Assembly (NCBI GenBank): GCA_021205095.1 | Contig: JAJPYE010000066.1 | Coordinates: forward strand, 1-57,989 | DNA length: 57,989 bases | Direction: 5' to 3' | Source: Oscillospiraceae bacterium | GTDB taxonomy: Bacteria > Bacillota > Clostridia > Oscillospirales > Oscillospiraceae | In this document: positions 26,123-35,000 of the stretch, piece by piece | Layout of the letters: each line of letters begins with the position of its first letter | Position numbering within the stretch: the stretch's first letter is position 1 | Translations under genes and position numbers: made by a program | The notes under the pieces: model-generated | Database searches by the model: none | What the model saw: only the letters and a program-made list of their open reading frames with translations | Told to the model about the DNA's origin: nothing

Positions 26123-27590
26123 TTACCGCCCGCAGCGGCGGGTCAGCGCTTTGATTTTCTCCGCCAGGGCCTTGTCTGCCGCGCCGGGCTGCATCCGCCA
26201 GCGCCACCAGCCCTCCCCCAGACCGGGGGTATTCATCCTGGCCTCCGGCCCCAGGCCCAGCCAGTCCTGCATGGGGCAGAGGAACCGATTTGCGCGGGAG
26301 GCCATACCCGCGCGAAGGATCCCATCGGACAAACTGTCCGTTTTCTTCAGCTTCAGGTATCGCCGGGCAAAGACCTGCTCCTCTGGGGTCATCTCCTCCG
26401 TCCACTGGGCCAGGGTCATGTTGTCGTGGGTGCCGGTGTAGCAGACGGCGTTTTCCTCATATTTTCCCGGCAGGTAGGGGCTGCTCCCGTCGGGGGAAAA
26501 AGCGAAATTCAAAACCTTCATTCCCGGCCAGCCGGTATATTTTTGCAGCGCCCGCACCTCCGGGGTGAGAAAGCCCAAGTCCTCCGCGATAAAATCCATG
26601 GAGCCGCAGCCCTGCTTGAGGGCGTCCACAAAGGCACGCCCTGGGCCGGTACGCCACTGCCCCCCGGCGGCGGACTGCGCCTCCGGCGGGACGGCCCAAT
26701 AGCTCTCCAGCCCCCGGAAATGGTCGATGCGCACCGTGTCGAACAGCGTTCCCGCCCAGCGTATGCGGCTGACCCACCAGGCGAAGCCGTCCGCTTCCAT
26801 CCGCTCCCAGTCATAGATGGGGTTGCCCCAAAGCTGTCCCTCCGGGGAAAAATAGTCCGGCGGCACCCCGGCGACCCAGGCGGGCCGCCGGTTTTCATCG
26901 AGCTGGAACAGATGGGGATTGGCCCAAACGTCCGCTGCGTCCAGCGGCGGATACAGAGGCACGTCCCCGATGATTTGGATTCCCTGGCGGCGGGCATAGG
27001 CGCGCAGCGCCTCCCATTGGGTGAAAAACTCGAACTGCACGAAACGGTGAAAATCCATCTGCTCCGAAAGCAGCGCGCTGCACCGGGCCAGAGCCTCCGG
27101 GTCTCGCAGGCGTATATCCTCCGGCCACTGGCTCCACGGCAGGCCGCCGAAATGCTCCTTCAGCGCCTGGAACAGGACGTAATCCTCCAGCCAGAACCGA
27201 GCGCGGGCCAGGAACGCCTGATAGTCCTCCTTCGGCGTGAAGCGGGCGAAGGCCTTCCGCAGCAGGGGCGGACGGTTTTCATACATCGCCCCATAGTCCA
27301 CCGCCTCCGGGTCGTCTCCCCAGAAGGGGGGCGGCGATCTCCTCCGCCGTCAGAAGCCCCTGGGCGGTCAGTATGTCCAGGTCTATCAAATAGGGATTGC
27401 CCCCGAAGGCGGAGGCGGACTGATAGGGGCTGTCCCCATAGCCCGTGGGGCCGAGAGGCAGCACCTGCCAGCATTTCTGTCCTCCGTCCCGGAGAAAATC
27501 TATAAACCCATAAGCCGCCGCTCCCATGGAGCCGATGCCATAAGGGGAGGGCAAACTGGTTATATGCAGCAATATTCCGCTCTGCCTCAT
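26123..27590 (-). pseudogene. malQ: 4-alpha-glucanotransferase MalQ, frameshifted
   Basis: Two overlapping reading frames make one MalQ. The first (27590-27279) has SGILLHITSLPSPYGIG and PLGPTGYGDSPYQS; the second (to 26123) has VDYGAMYENRPPLLRKAF, IIGDVPLYP, VRIDHFRGLESYW, FIAEDLGF and TGTHDNMT, including the GH77 catalytic residues. The frame breaks at a run of six G (27326-27331, plus strand); with five, the reading becomes AAPFWGDDPEAVDYG, the family consensus. Joined length would be about 489 aa, normal. So the gene is intact but for one base. Possible causes are a sequencing error, a recent mutation or slippage at the homopolymer. MalQ transfers maltodextrin chains. Confidence 0.9.
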
Positions 27591-27619
27591 CCACGCACTC
27601 CTTTTTTCCGCGAGGCCCC

Positions 27620-27647
27620 TTGACGATAGGGCCTCCGGCGCTATAAA
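27620..27647 (+). promoter_or_regulatory. Promoter of amino-acid racemase gene
   Basis: TTGACG (27620) and TATAAA (27642) with a 16-nt spacer, followed by GGGGAGG just before the ATG at 27675. Confidence 0.55.
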
Positions 27648-27674
27648 ATAATCAAAAACAGGGGAGGCTTATAT

Positions 27675-28385
27675 ATGAAAAAAACGCTTGGTATCATCGG
27701 CGGCATGGGGCCTGCGGCCACCTGCGACCTGATGGAGAAGATCATCGCCCTGACAAAAGCGGCCTGCGACCAGGAGCATCTGCACATCGTCACCGACTGC
27801 AACACCAATATCCCGGATCGCACGGCGGCCATCCTGCACGGCGGGGCCGATCCCGTGCCGGAGCTGCAAAAAAGCGCGGCCCGGCTGGAAACGGCGGGGG
27901 CGGAGCTTCTCTGTATGCCCTGCAACACCGCCCATTATTTTTATGACCAGGTAGCCGCCGCCGTGGGCATCCCCGTTCTCCATATGCCCAGGGAGACGGC
28001 CCGCGTTCTGTCCCAGGCGGGGGTCAAAACCGCCGGGGTTCTGGCTACGGACGGCACGGTGCGGAGCGGCGTATATGAAGCGGCCCTGTCCCAGGCGGGG
28101 ATAAGGCCCGTCTATCCCGACGAGGCGGATCAGGCCCAGATCATGCGCCTGATATACCAGGGCGTGAAGGCCAGGGCCGTCCCGCTGAAAGATATACCCG
28201 TGGAAGAAATCATGACCCGTCTGCGGGGCAGGGGCGCAGAGGTGCTTCTGCTGGCCTGCACGGAGCTGCCCATCGCCTTCGCAGAGCTTGGCCTGACGGA
28301 GGGGTGCCTCGACCCCACCCGCGTGCTGGCCTTCGCCGCCGTAAAAGCCTGCGGCGGGGAGACCACAACGGATTCTCCCTGGTGA
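27675..28385 (+). CDS. Aspartate/glutamate-family amino-acid racemase
   Basis: 236 aa. N-terminal GIIGGMGPAAT, first catalytic cysteine in MPCNTAHYF and second in LLACTELPIAF place it in the aspartate/glutamate/hydantoin racemase family (COG1794). Cofactor-independent racemisation of an acidic amino acid is the expected reaction; exact substrate cannot be read. Distinct from murI on the other strand nearby. Confidence 0.92.
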   Translation: MKKTLGIIGGMGPAATCDLMEKIIALTKAACDQEHLHIVTDCNTNIPDRTAAILHGGADPVPELQKSAARLETAGAELLCMPCNTAHYFYDQVAAAVGIPVLHMPRETARVLSQAGVKTAGVLATDGTVRSGVYEAALSQAGIRPVYPDEADQAQIMRLIYQGVKARAVPLKDIPVEEIMTRLRGRGAEVLLLACTELPIAFAELGLTEGCLDPTRVLAFAAVKACGGETTTDSPW

Positions 28386-28446
28386 TGCGATATACCCCAT
28401 TATACTCCGTCCCCGACCCGGACGCAACGAAATTCCGGCACGGACG

Positions 28447-28475
28447 TTGACAAAACCGGGTTATAGTGATAAAAT
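28447..28475 (+). promoter_or_regulatory. Promoter of structured RNA copy 1
   Basis: TTGACA (28447-28452) and TAAAAT (28470-28475) with a 17-nt spacer; predicted start near 28482, just before the RNA's closing stem. Confidence 0.75.
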
Positions 28476-28483
28476 GAAATTGT

Positions 28484-28711
28484 AAAAAGGGCGCTGTGGT
28501 AAGCGGTTAGCCCGGATGAGTTGAGTATCTAGCAAAAAGTACTAGAAACCGTCACTTGGCCGAGTGGCGGTTTCTGCGTTTTACGATTATCGTGATGGTA
28601 AGACTACCAAGATGAAATGTAATCCGCATAGATGTCACCCCCTTTCGGGGAGCGTGACTAACCGCCTTTTAGCTTTCGCATACACAGCGCCCTGTTCCCT
28701 TTCGGGAACAG
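28484..28711 (+). ncRNA. Structured non-coding RNA, copy 1
   Basis: About 205 nt core (28489-28692) closed by complementary ends: GGGCGCTGTG pairs with CACAGCGCCC, and inside it GCGGTTAG pairs with CTAACCGC. Internal hairpins include AGAAACCG/CGGTTTCT continued by CACT/AGTG, and GTCACCCCC with GGGG..GTGAC. A further hairpin (28692-28711, loop TTTC) follows, without a T run. No sensible protein is encoded. Size, closed multi-stem shape and Firmicutes host recall the raiA-motif RNAs, but I cannot confirm membership. It has its own consensus promoter and lies between a racemase gene and copy 2. Confidence 0.75.
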
Positions 28712-28792
28712 TACCAGAATAGCACAAAACCTGTCGAAAGGCAAGATTTACGGCCCGGCGGTCGGCTTTCCCAAAACCAGCCGCTGAATCCA

Positions 28793-28821
28793 TTGACAGT
28801 TGCAACCAAAGATGATATAAT
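28793..28821 (+). promoter_or_regulatory. Promoter of structured RNA copy 2
   Basis: Perfect TTGACA (28793-28798) and TATAAT (28816-28821) with a 17-nt spacer. The sequence differs from the promoter of copy 1 outside the hexamers, so each copy is its own transcription unit. Confidence 0.85.
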
Positions 28822-28829
28822 AAACACGC

Positions 28830-29061
28830 AAAAAAGGGCGCTGTGGTAAGCGGTTAGCCCGGATGAGTTGAGTATCTAGCAAAAAGTACTAGAAACCGTC
28901 ACTTGGCCGAGTGGCGGTTTCTGCGTTTTACGATTATCGTGATGGTAAGACTACCAAGATGAAATGTAATCCGCATAGATGTCACCCCCTTTCGGGGAGC
29001 GTGACTAACCGCCTTTTAGCATTTCGCATACACAGCGCCCTGTTCCCCTTTTGGGGGAACA
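28830..29061 (+). ncRNA. Structured non-coding RNA, copy 2
   Basis: Core 28836-29040, identical to copy 1 except for one inserted A (in TTTTAGCATTTCG). The closing stems and internal hairpins are the same. The hairpin after the core (29040-29061) is GTTCCCC/GGGGGAAC here versus GTTCCC/GGGAAC in copy 1, with matched changes on both arms. About 45 nt of more diverged similarity follow both copies (AGCACAAAA..CTG). It ends about 100 nt before proC, which may be transcribed by readthrough. Confidence 0.75.
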
Positions 29062-29159
29062 AGGCCAGAGTAGCACAAAAACTGACAAAAAGCAAGCATC
29101 CTGAACCATTTCGGCGGCTTGCATATCTTATCATTATACAAGAAACGAGGAACACCATT

Positions 29160-29960
29160 ATGTATTTATTAGGCTTCATTGGCGTGGGAAATATGGGCGG
29201 CGCGCTGGCGCGGGCGGCGGCAAAGACCGTCCCGGCGGAGCAGATCGTCCTTTCCAACCGCACACCGGCCAAGGCCCAGGCCCTGGCCCAGGAGCTGGGC
29301 TGCCGCGCGGCGGACGCCGCCACCGTGGCGGAGTCCTCCAAATTCATCTTCCTGGGCGTCAAGCCCAAGGATATGGCCGCCTGCCTGGAGGAAATCCGCC
29401 CCATCCTGACCGAACGGGCGGGAGGCTTCGTCCTGGTCTCCATGGCCGCGGGGCTGGACACCGCCGCCATCCAGACCCTGGCCGGGAATCCCTGGCCGGT
29501 GATCCGCCTCTGTCCCAATACCCCCGTAGCGATGGGAAAGGGCCTGACCGCCTGGTGTTCTAAGGACACAAGCCCGGAGGACGAGCAGACCCTGGCGGAC
29601 GCTATGGCCGCCTCCGGCCTGTGGGATGCCTGCCCGGAGGCCCAGATGGACGTGGCAAGCGTCCTGGGCGGCTGCACCCCCGCCTTCGCCTATATGTTCA
29701 TCGAGGCGTTGTCCGACGGTGCGGTGCGCTGCGGCATGACCCGCGCCCAGGCCCTGGCCTATGCCGCCAAGGCGGTGGAAGGGGCCGCTGCCCTGTGCGG
29801 CGCGGGGGACAAGCACCCCGGCGCGCTGAAGGACGCGGTCTGCTCCCCCGGCGGCTCCACCATCGAGGGAGTGCTGTCCCTGGAGAAGAACGCCTTCCGC
29901 TCCGCTGCGGCGGAGGCCGTCGTCACCGCCGTGGAAAAAACCCGGCGCATGGGGAAGTGA
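29160..29960 (+). CDS. proC: Pyrroline-5-carboxylate reductase
   Basis: 266 aa from ATG 29160 with GAGGA upstream; the frame stays open further upstream but that stretch is the RNA gene, not coding. NADPH-binding GFIGVGNMGGALA at the N-terminus, SNRTPAKAQ, VKPKDMAACL, RLCPNTPVAMGKG and the C-terminal substrate motif SPGGSTIEGV are canonical. Catalyses the last step of proline synthesis. Coupled to the following ybaK-like gene (2-nt gap). Confidence 0.95.
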   Translation: MYLLGFIGVGNMGGALARAAAKTVPAEQIVLSNRTPAKAQALAQELGCRAADAATVAESSKFIFLGVKPKDMAACLEEIRPILTERAGGFVLVSMAAGLDTAAIQTLAGNPWPVIRLCPNTPVAMGKGLTAWCSKDTSPEDEQTLADAMAASGLWDACPEAQMDVASVLGGCTPAFAYMFIEALSDGAVRCGMTRAQALAYAAKAVEGAAALCGAGDKHPGALKDAVCSPGGSTIEGVLSLEKNAFRSAAAEAVVTAVEKTRRMGK

Positions 29961-29962
29961 CC

Positions 29963-30436
29963 ATGACCAAGACAAACGCCCTGCGTCTTCTGGACGCCGC
30001 CGGTATACATTATAATATACGCTCCTACGACTATGACGAGAAAAACCCCTGCGGCATCCGCCCGGACGGCGAGGACGCCGCTCTCCATGAGCGGATGTTC
30101 AAGACCCTGACCGCCCGCGGGGAGAGACTGGGTGTCCTGGTCTTCGTCATCCCCGTGAACCGGGAGCTGGATCTGAAAAAATGCGCCCAGGCCGCCGGGG
30201 ACAAGCGGGTGGAAATGGTTCCCATGAAGGAGCTGCTCCCCCTGACCGGCTATGTCCGGGGCGGCTGCTCCCCCGTGGGCATGAAGAAAAAATACCCCAC
30301 CATCTTCGATGAGGAGGCACTCCTCTATGACGCCATTTTCGTCAGCGCCGGACAGCGAGGGCTGCAAATGGAGGTGGAACCCCAGGCCCTCATCGATTAT
30401 GTGGGGGGCCGCTGCGCCGATGTAATAAAATTGTAA
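29963..30436 (+). CDS. ybaK: YbaK/EbsC-type Cys-tRNA(Pro)/Cys-tRNA(Cys) deacylase
   Basis: 157 aa from ATG 29963 (GGGGAAG upstream). Features of the YbaK family: N-terminal NALRLLDAAGI, FKTLTARG, LDLKKCAQAAGDKRVEM, GYVRGGCSPVGMKKKYP and C-terminal SAGQRGLQMEV. It removes cysteine mischarged onto tRNA-Pro. Pairing with proC, a proline gene, is logical. Cotranscribed with proC. Confidence 0.93.
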   Translation: MTKTNALRLLDAAGIHYNIRSYDYDEKNPCGIRPDGEDAALHERMFKTLTARGERLGVLVFVIPVNRELDLKKCAQAAGDKRVEMVPMKELLPLTGYVRGGCSPVGMKKKYPTIFDEEALLYDAIFVSAGQRGLQMEVEPQALIDYVGGRCADVIKL

Positions 30437-30443
30437 TATTTTA

Positions 30444-30472
30444 TTGACATAACTGCGAAAACCCCTTATAAT
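30444..30472 (+). promoter_or_regulatory. Promoter of acidic lipoprotein gene
   Basis: TTGACA (30444) and TATAAT (30467) with exactly 17 nt between, 55 nt before the start codon. A consensus sigma-A promoter, suggesting strong constitutive expression. Confidence 0.85.
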
Positions 30473-30526
30473 GGCTCTTGTAATTACCCCCGGCCCGACC
30501 GGGAAATTGAAAGGACGGAAACAAAA

Positions 30527-31075
30527 ATGAAGAAACTGCTTGCATTGCTTCTGGCGCTGACCATGGTGTTTGCCCTGGCCGCCTGCGGCAGCTCTGACGA
30601 CGCTGCCGAGGAAACCGCCGAGACCGAAGAGACCGTGGAGGAGACCGAAGACGCCGCCGAGGCTGAGGCCGAGGCTCCCACCGAGGAAGAGGTCGCCGCC
30701 GCTGAGGGCGAGACCGCTGACGCTGGCGATGCTTCCGGCGAAGCCTCTGGCGAGGTCGGCGCTGCTGTGGAAACTGGCGCCTCCGGCGAAGCTTCCGGCG
30801 AGGTAGAGGCCGTTGCTCCCGAAGACGAGGAAGAGGCTTCTCAGGAGCAGACCCTGGAGCTGTTCTCCATGGACGGCTATGAAAAGACCTTTGAGGGCTA
30901 CATCCAGTGGGTGCGCGACGCCCTGAACAGCCAGACCGGCAACCCCAACCTGGAGTCTGACCTGGCCGACCTGGACGAAGTCACCGAGGACACCTATGAC
31001 CCCGACTCCATGCCCTTCCAGATGCAGATCCAGTTTGGTCTGATCGTCTCCTATGAGGACTTCCTCAACAGCTGA
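30527..31075 (+). CDS. Acidic lipoprotein, function unknown
   Basis: 182 aa, not recognised. Lipoprotein signal MKKLLALLLALTMVFALAAC with lipobox LAAC, then about 85 residues almost entirely of Glu, Ala, Thr, Asp and Gly with repeated ASGEASGEV units, and a small C-terminal domain of about 75 residues (MDGYEKTFEGYIQWVRDAL; LIVSYEDFL). The acidic spacer would hold the C-terminal domain away from the membrane. Strong promoter before and terminator after make it a single-gene unit. Confidence 0.8.
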   Translation: MKKLLALLLALTMVFALAACGSSDDAAEETAETEETVEETEDAAEAEAEAPTEEEVAAAEGETADAGDASGEASGEVGAAVETGASGEASGEVEAVAPEDEEEASQEQTLELFSMDGYEKTFEGYIQWVRDALNSQTGNPNLESDLADLDEVTEDTYDPDSMPFQMQIQFGLIVSYEDFLNS

Positions 31076-31092
31076 TAAGACCTACATACCAA

Positions 31093-31134
31093 ACCGCGTC
31101 AGGACGATTGTCCTGGCGCGGTTTTCTTATTTTC
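31093..31134 (+). terminator. Rho-independent terminator of lipoprotein gene
   Basis: ACCGCGTCAGGAC pairs with GTCCTGGCGCGGT (one G-U) around GATT, followed by TTTTCTTATTTTC. Confidence 0.85.
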
Positions 31135-31457
31135 TATTCCATTTCCGCCAGCAAACCGGGAATGTCCCGTCCGCCATAAATTACCCGGAGGATTATCACC
31201 GTTTGGGTTTCCTTCTGCGGAATATACAGCACCAAATAATTGTCCACCTGGCAGAGCCGCAGGTTCCGCGACCGCCAAGGCTCCCGCGCGTAACGGCGGA
31301 ACCGCTCCGGCATATCCGCCAGGGATTTTATGGCGCTGTCAAGCCGGTGGAGAAGGGCTGCGGCGGTCTGGAACGCCTCCAATTCAAAGGCGACGTATTC
31401 GAAAATCTCCGCTAAATCCCGCTCCGCCTCCGCCGTCACTGTTACCTTATATTCCAT
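31134..31457 (-). CDS. RelE/ParE-superfamily toxin
   Basis: 107 aa from ATG 31457; a TTG at 31478 is a possible longer start. Features of the RelE/ParE fold: N-terminal YKVTVTAEAERDLAEIFEYVA, a helical hairpin, RNLRLCQVDNYLVLYIP and C-terminal VIILRVIYGGRDIP. Members act as mRNA interferases or gyrase poisons; which one cannot be read. The start overlaps the end of the antitoxin gene by 11 nt, the usual coupled arrangement. Confidence 0.88.
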   Translation of the reverse strand: MEYKVTVTAEAERDLAEIFEYVAFELEAFQTAAALLHRLDSAIKSLADMPERFRRYAREPWRSRNLRLCQVDNYLVLYIPQKETQTVIILRVIYGGRDIPGLLAEME

Positions 31458-31749
31458 ACCTCTTATACAGTCCCTCAAATACCTCGTCTGCGGGCTTCAC
31501 CTGGCCGGATTGCATATCCTGGTAGCCTGCGTCTATAAACGCGTCCAGCTCCTGCGGGGTCATGGCGCTGGCGTCGGGCGGGGGAGCGGGCAGCTTCACC
31601 GCAAACGGCAGCCCTCTCTGCAAAATGATCTGCTTGTAAAACATGTTGATGGCGTTGGAAGCCGGGATCCCCAGGGCGGATAAAATCGCCTCTGCCTGCT
31701 CCTTCACCTCCGGCTCGATCCTTGCGTATAAATTGGCAGATTTCGACAT
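31447..31749 (-). CDS. RelB/DinJ-family antitoxin
   Basis: 100 aa from ATG 31749 (AAGGAG 8 nt upstream). N-terminal ribbon-helix-helix region MSKSANLYARIEPEVKEQAE, LGIPASNAINMFYKQII matches RelB/DinJ antitoxins, which bind DNA and neutralise the toxin encoded downstream; the C-terminal Pro/Asp-rich segment is the likely toxin-binding part. Autoregulation is expected, but I cannot name an operator. Confidence 0.9.
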   Translation of the reverse strand: MSKSANLYARIEPEVKEQAEAILSALGIPASNAINMFYKQIILQRGLPFAVKLPAPPPDASAMTPQELDAFIDAGYQDMQSGQVKPADEVFEGLYKRYGI

Positions 31750-31931
31750 TCCAAGGCTCCTTTCTGTCGTTCTTTGCCTATATAATACCACGTTGTCCGC
31801 ACAAAAGCAATACATTGTCCCTATAAAATCGCCTCCCAGGAAAGGCTCGCTCCGCTCAGCGGGGCATATTCTGCAAAAAGTTACAATAAATTACAATTCG
31901 AGTGAACATCGGCGAAAAAGCGTCAAAAATC

Positions 31932-31960
31932 TTTACAAATTTTACCCAGTGTGCTAATAT
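31932..31960 (+). promoter_or_regulatory. Promoter of giant surface-protein gene
   Basis: TTTACA (31932) and TAATAT (31955), 17-nt spacer, leaving a leader of about 85 nt before AGGAGG and the start at 32053. Confidence 0.6.
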
Positions 31961-32052
31961 TATGGTACCTGTGTAATAGTATGCGCGGGGGTTCCCATAT
32001 ACATATATCAATATTTTAGCTCAGCTATGAAATCATAGGAGGAGTGTTAAAG

Positions 32053-35000
32053 ATGAAGAAGCAACAAAACGTGCAAAAGCCCTTGAAGCGGCTGCTGTCC
32101 CTTCTTCTGGTGGTGGTTCTGCTCGCCGGCCAGATGGGCGGCGCACTGTCCGCCCTGGCCTGGGTCGATGTAGACGACGACTCTGGCGAGAGTGAACCTT
32201 CCATCGTCAGCGAGGAGGGCGAAGGCGACGGGGAAGGTACCGGCGACGGTGAGAATGACACCTCCTCCACGGTGACGTTTGAGCTGTCGGATAGCAGTGA
32301 GCATGTCACCCTGGGCACGACTAGCGTTATAGCGGTAGACGGCTATTATACCGTAACGCTCACGGCGGATACCTATTATGCTCTGCCAGGCTCCGTTACC
32401 GTTGGGGATGTGACTGTTAATGAAGGAGAGAATGACGGCTATAGCTGGGATTCAACAACCGGCACGCTGAAAATAAGCACATCCAATGTTACCGCTAGTT
32501 CCACTGTGACCATCACGGCGCTTGCGGGGGAGATTACCTGCACCATCACCCTGCACGCCGATGGCGGCACGATTGACGATAACGATTGGACGTATGACAG
32601 AACGAAAGATACATACACCCTCGTTGTGAAGGCTTCGGATAACGTTCCTACCGTAACCCTTCCCACTGTTGTAACGAAAAATGACTATAACTTTGGCGGG
32701 TGGTATACATCTAATTTATATGATACTGATGGTCAGAAGGCAGATACTTACGTTACGGTTGGAAATGACGTTATTGAAGAATACAACTTCTACGCCAAGT
32801 GGACAAAGGCTATTACCTTCGACGCAAACGGCGGAGAGTTTGCGGATTATGACACCACTTCGGTCGAAATAACGGGAACCGACAGCGATGTACCCCCGTC
32901 TGTGAGTCGGACTGGCTATACAATTTCCGGGTGGAACACAGAGAAGGACGGCACCGGCACGACCGTTGCAAATGGCACATCCTTCCAGAACTTGACTAAC
33001 GGCGCGACCTACTATGCCCAGTGGGTAGAGGTTGAAATGACCATCGACGTCAAGGAAAGCTCTGCGGATGAGGCGATTAGTAGTGTCAGCGGCGAGAAGG
33101 ACGATAGCAGCAACTACATCATTACCGCAACACTTGATAATGCGGAATACGCTGATACCAGCAAATATAAATTGACCTGGTCTGTTTATGCCGATGACAC
33201 GAAGTTGACCGAGAGTGCTGATTACACAGTATCTTTGGACAGTACTAATGGCACAGCTACCATCACGGTCAATTCCGGCGTCTTTAATACGACCGATGTG
33301 ATGCTGTATGTCGCCGCTACGGCTACGGCGAAAAACTATAACGTCGATTTTAAGGGTTCCGGCTATACAGTGGCTCCTGAAGAAACAAATTCTGCTACTT
33401 ATGGCACTGACCTGTCCGTGACCATCGCGGCAAGTGATAATTATACGTTGACCGGCGATGTTACGGTTAAGGTGGACGAAACCACCCTGACAAGTGGCGT
33501 GACCTGGACGCGAAACTACTATAACGGCACATACTCCCTGACCATCGACGGCTCCGCCATCACTGGCGACGTGACCGTTGAGGTGGGGACTACCTTTGAT
33601 GCGGATCAAAACTATGCCGTAAACCAGGCGACGGTGACATCCAGCGGAAATAACTACACCGTGGCCACAAGCGGTGGGTATACTTACAGTCAGAACCAAA
33701 TCACTAACAGTTACGTCCTGATTGCCCCGTCCGGCGTGGCGACGACTATCACGAGCGTCACCGTTTCCGACAATACCGTTAGCGGTACATACGCAGGTAT
33801 CATCGTCGGCACTGTGGACAATGTGGACGATGGCGGCACCATTACGGACAGCAGCGAAAACGTCTACTACGTCCTTGGCGATTTCAGCGGTAGCATTACC
33901 TTCACCCTGTCGGACGGCACTGTTTCCGGCGACGCCAGCGTGACCACCAGCGTCAACGTGGACACCACCAAGCCGGTGGTAACAATTGTCCCGGATGCGG
34001 ATTCCGTTTATACGGCGGATGACAAGACTGTTTACGCCAATGGCCAAGTCGAGTACACCCTGACCGTGACGGAGGAGAACTTCAGAACGCAGAATGGTTA
34101 CACCCTGACGGTAAAGCTGAACGGTAATAACGTTGACCAAAACGGCTATAACCTGAGTAATTGGACGGAGAGCGAAGACGGCGTTTACACCGCCACGCTA
34201 ACCATTTACAATGGAAACGACACCTCCACCGGCCAGGTCTACACTATCGACCTGTCCGTCACTGATAGGGCGGGGAACACCGGCACGGCGGACACCGCCT
34301 CCCTGACCGTGGATAAGACCGCGCCGGAGGCTGGTGAAGCGTTTACGGTGACAACAACTGGCGACAGTGGCGTAGCAACGACTATGACACTTACGCCTGA
34401 AAGTGGATCTTACACCGTAAACGGCGACTTTACATACACCGTAACTCTCACGGACACTGCGTCTGGGGTGAAGACGACGGATGCGACAATTACTGCCGTC
34501 CTGGTCGATTCCACGGGCAGCGAAGTGAGCGGCGTGACCTTGAGTCCGACCTTGAACGCGAATGACGATGGTACTGCGACGCTTGCCATTTCTATATCTC
34601 CGCGCGACGTTGACCTGGAAAACGGCACCTATCAGATCAAAATCACCGGCATAACAGACAACGCCGGAAATGAGCTTGCCAATGATACCAATGAGACGGC
34701 GTATTACTCCACCAGTTTCGTGTATAAAAAGGGCATCCTGAACGCCGCGGTGACAGTAAAAGCCGCCAGTGGGAATACAAATACATACACGGATGAAAGT
34801 GGTAATCTGTATTACAACGGCGACGTTACAGTCACGCTGAAGGTTGAAAGCAGCGAAAACGTGGCCTGGACGTCAACGGAAGCGGAGGACGGAAACACTT
34901 ATTATACCTCGACAGACGTTATACTGACAATAAACGGAGATGAAGTCGACTGGAGTAACAACGACTACTCCCTTACGGGCTTCACAAAGGATGAAGATAC

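Noticed and set aside
28489-29040. CRISPR array or simple insertion-sequence repeat at the two similar 205-nt blocks
   Set aside because: Only two long copies with separate promoters and folded structure; no short repeats with regular spacers and no transposase or target duplications.
28911-29159. 83-codon N-terminal extension of proC
   Set aside because: It lies inside the structured RNA copy 2 and has no ribosome site, while ATG 29160 has GAGGA and starts the NADPH-binding motif at the normal place.
29621-29962. Upstream extension of the ybaK frame through proC
   Set aside because: Arg/Gly-rich out-of-frame reading of proC; real start is ATG 29963.
32716-34140. 474-codon frame antisense to the 5' part of the giant gene
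   Set aside because: Shadow of the coding strand; no start signal and no recognisable domain.
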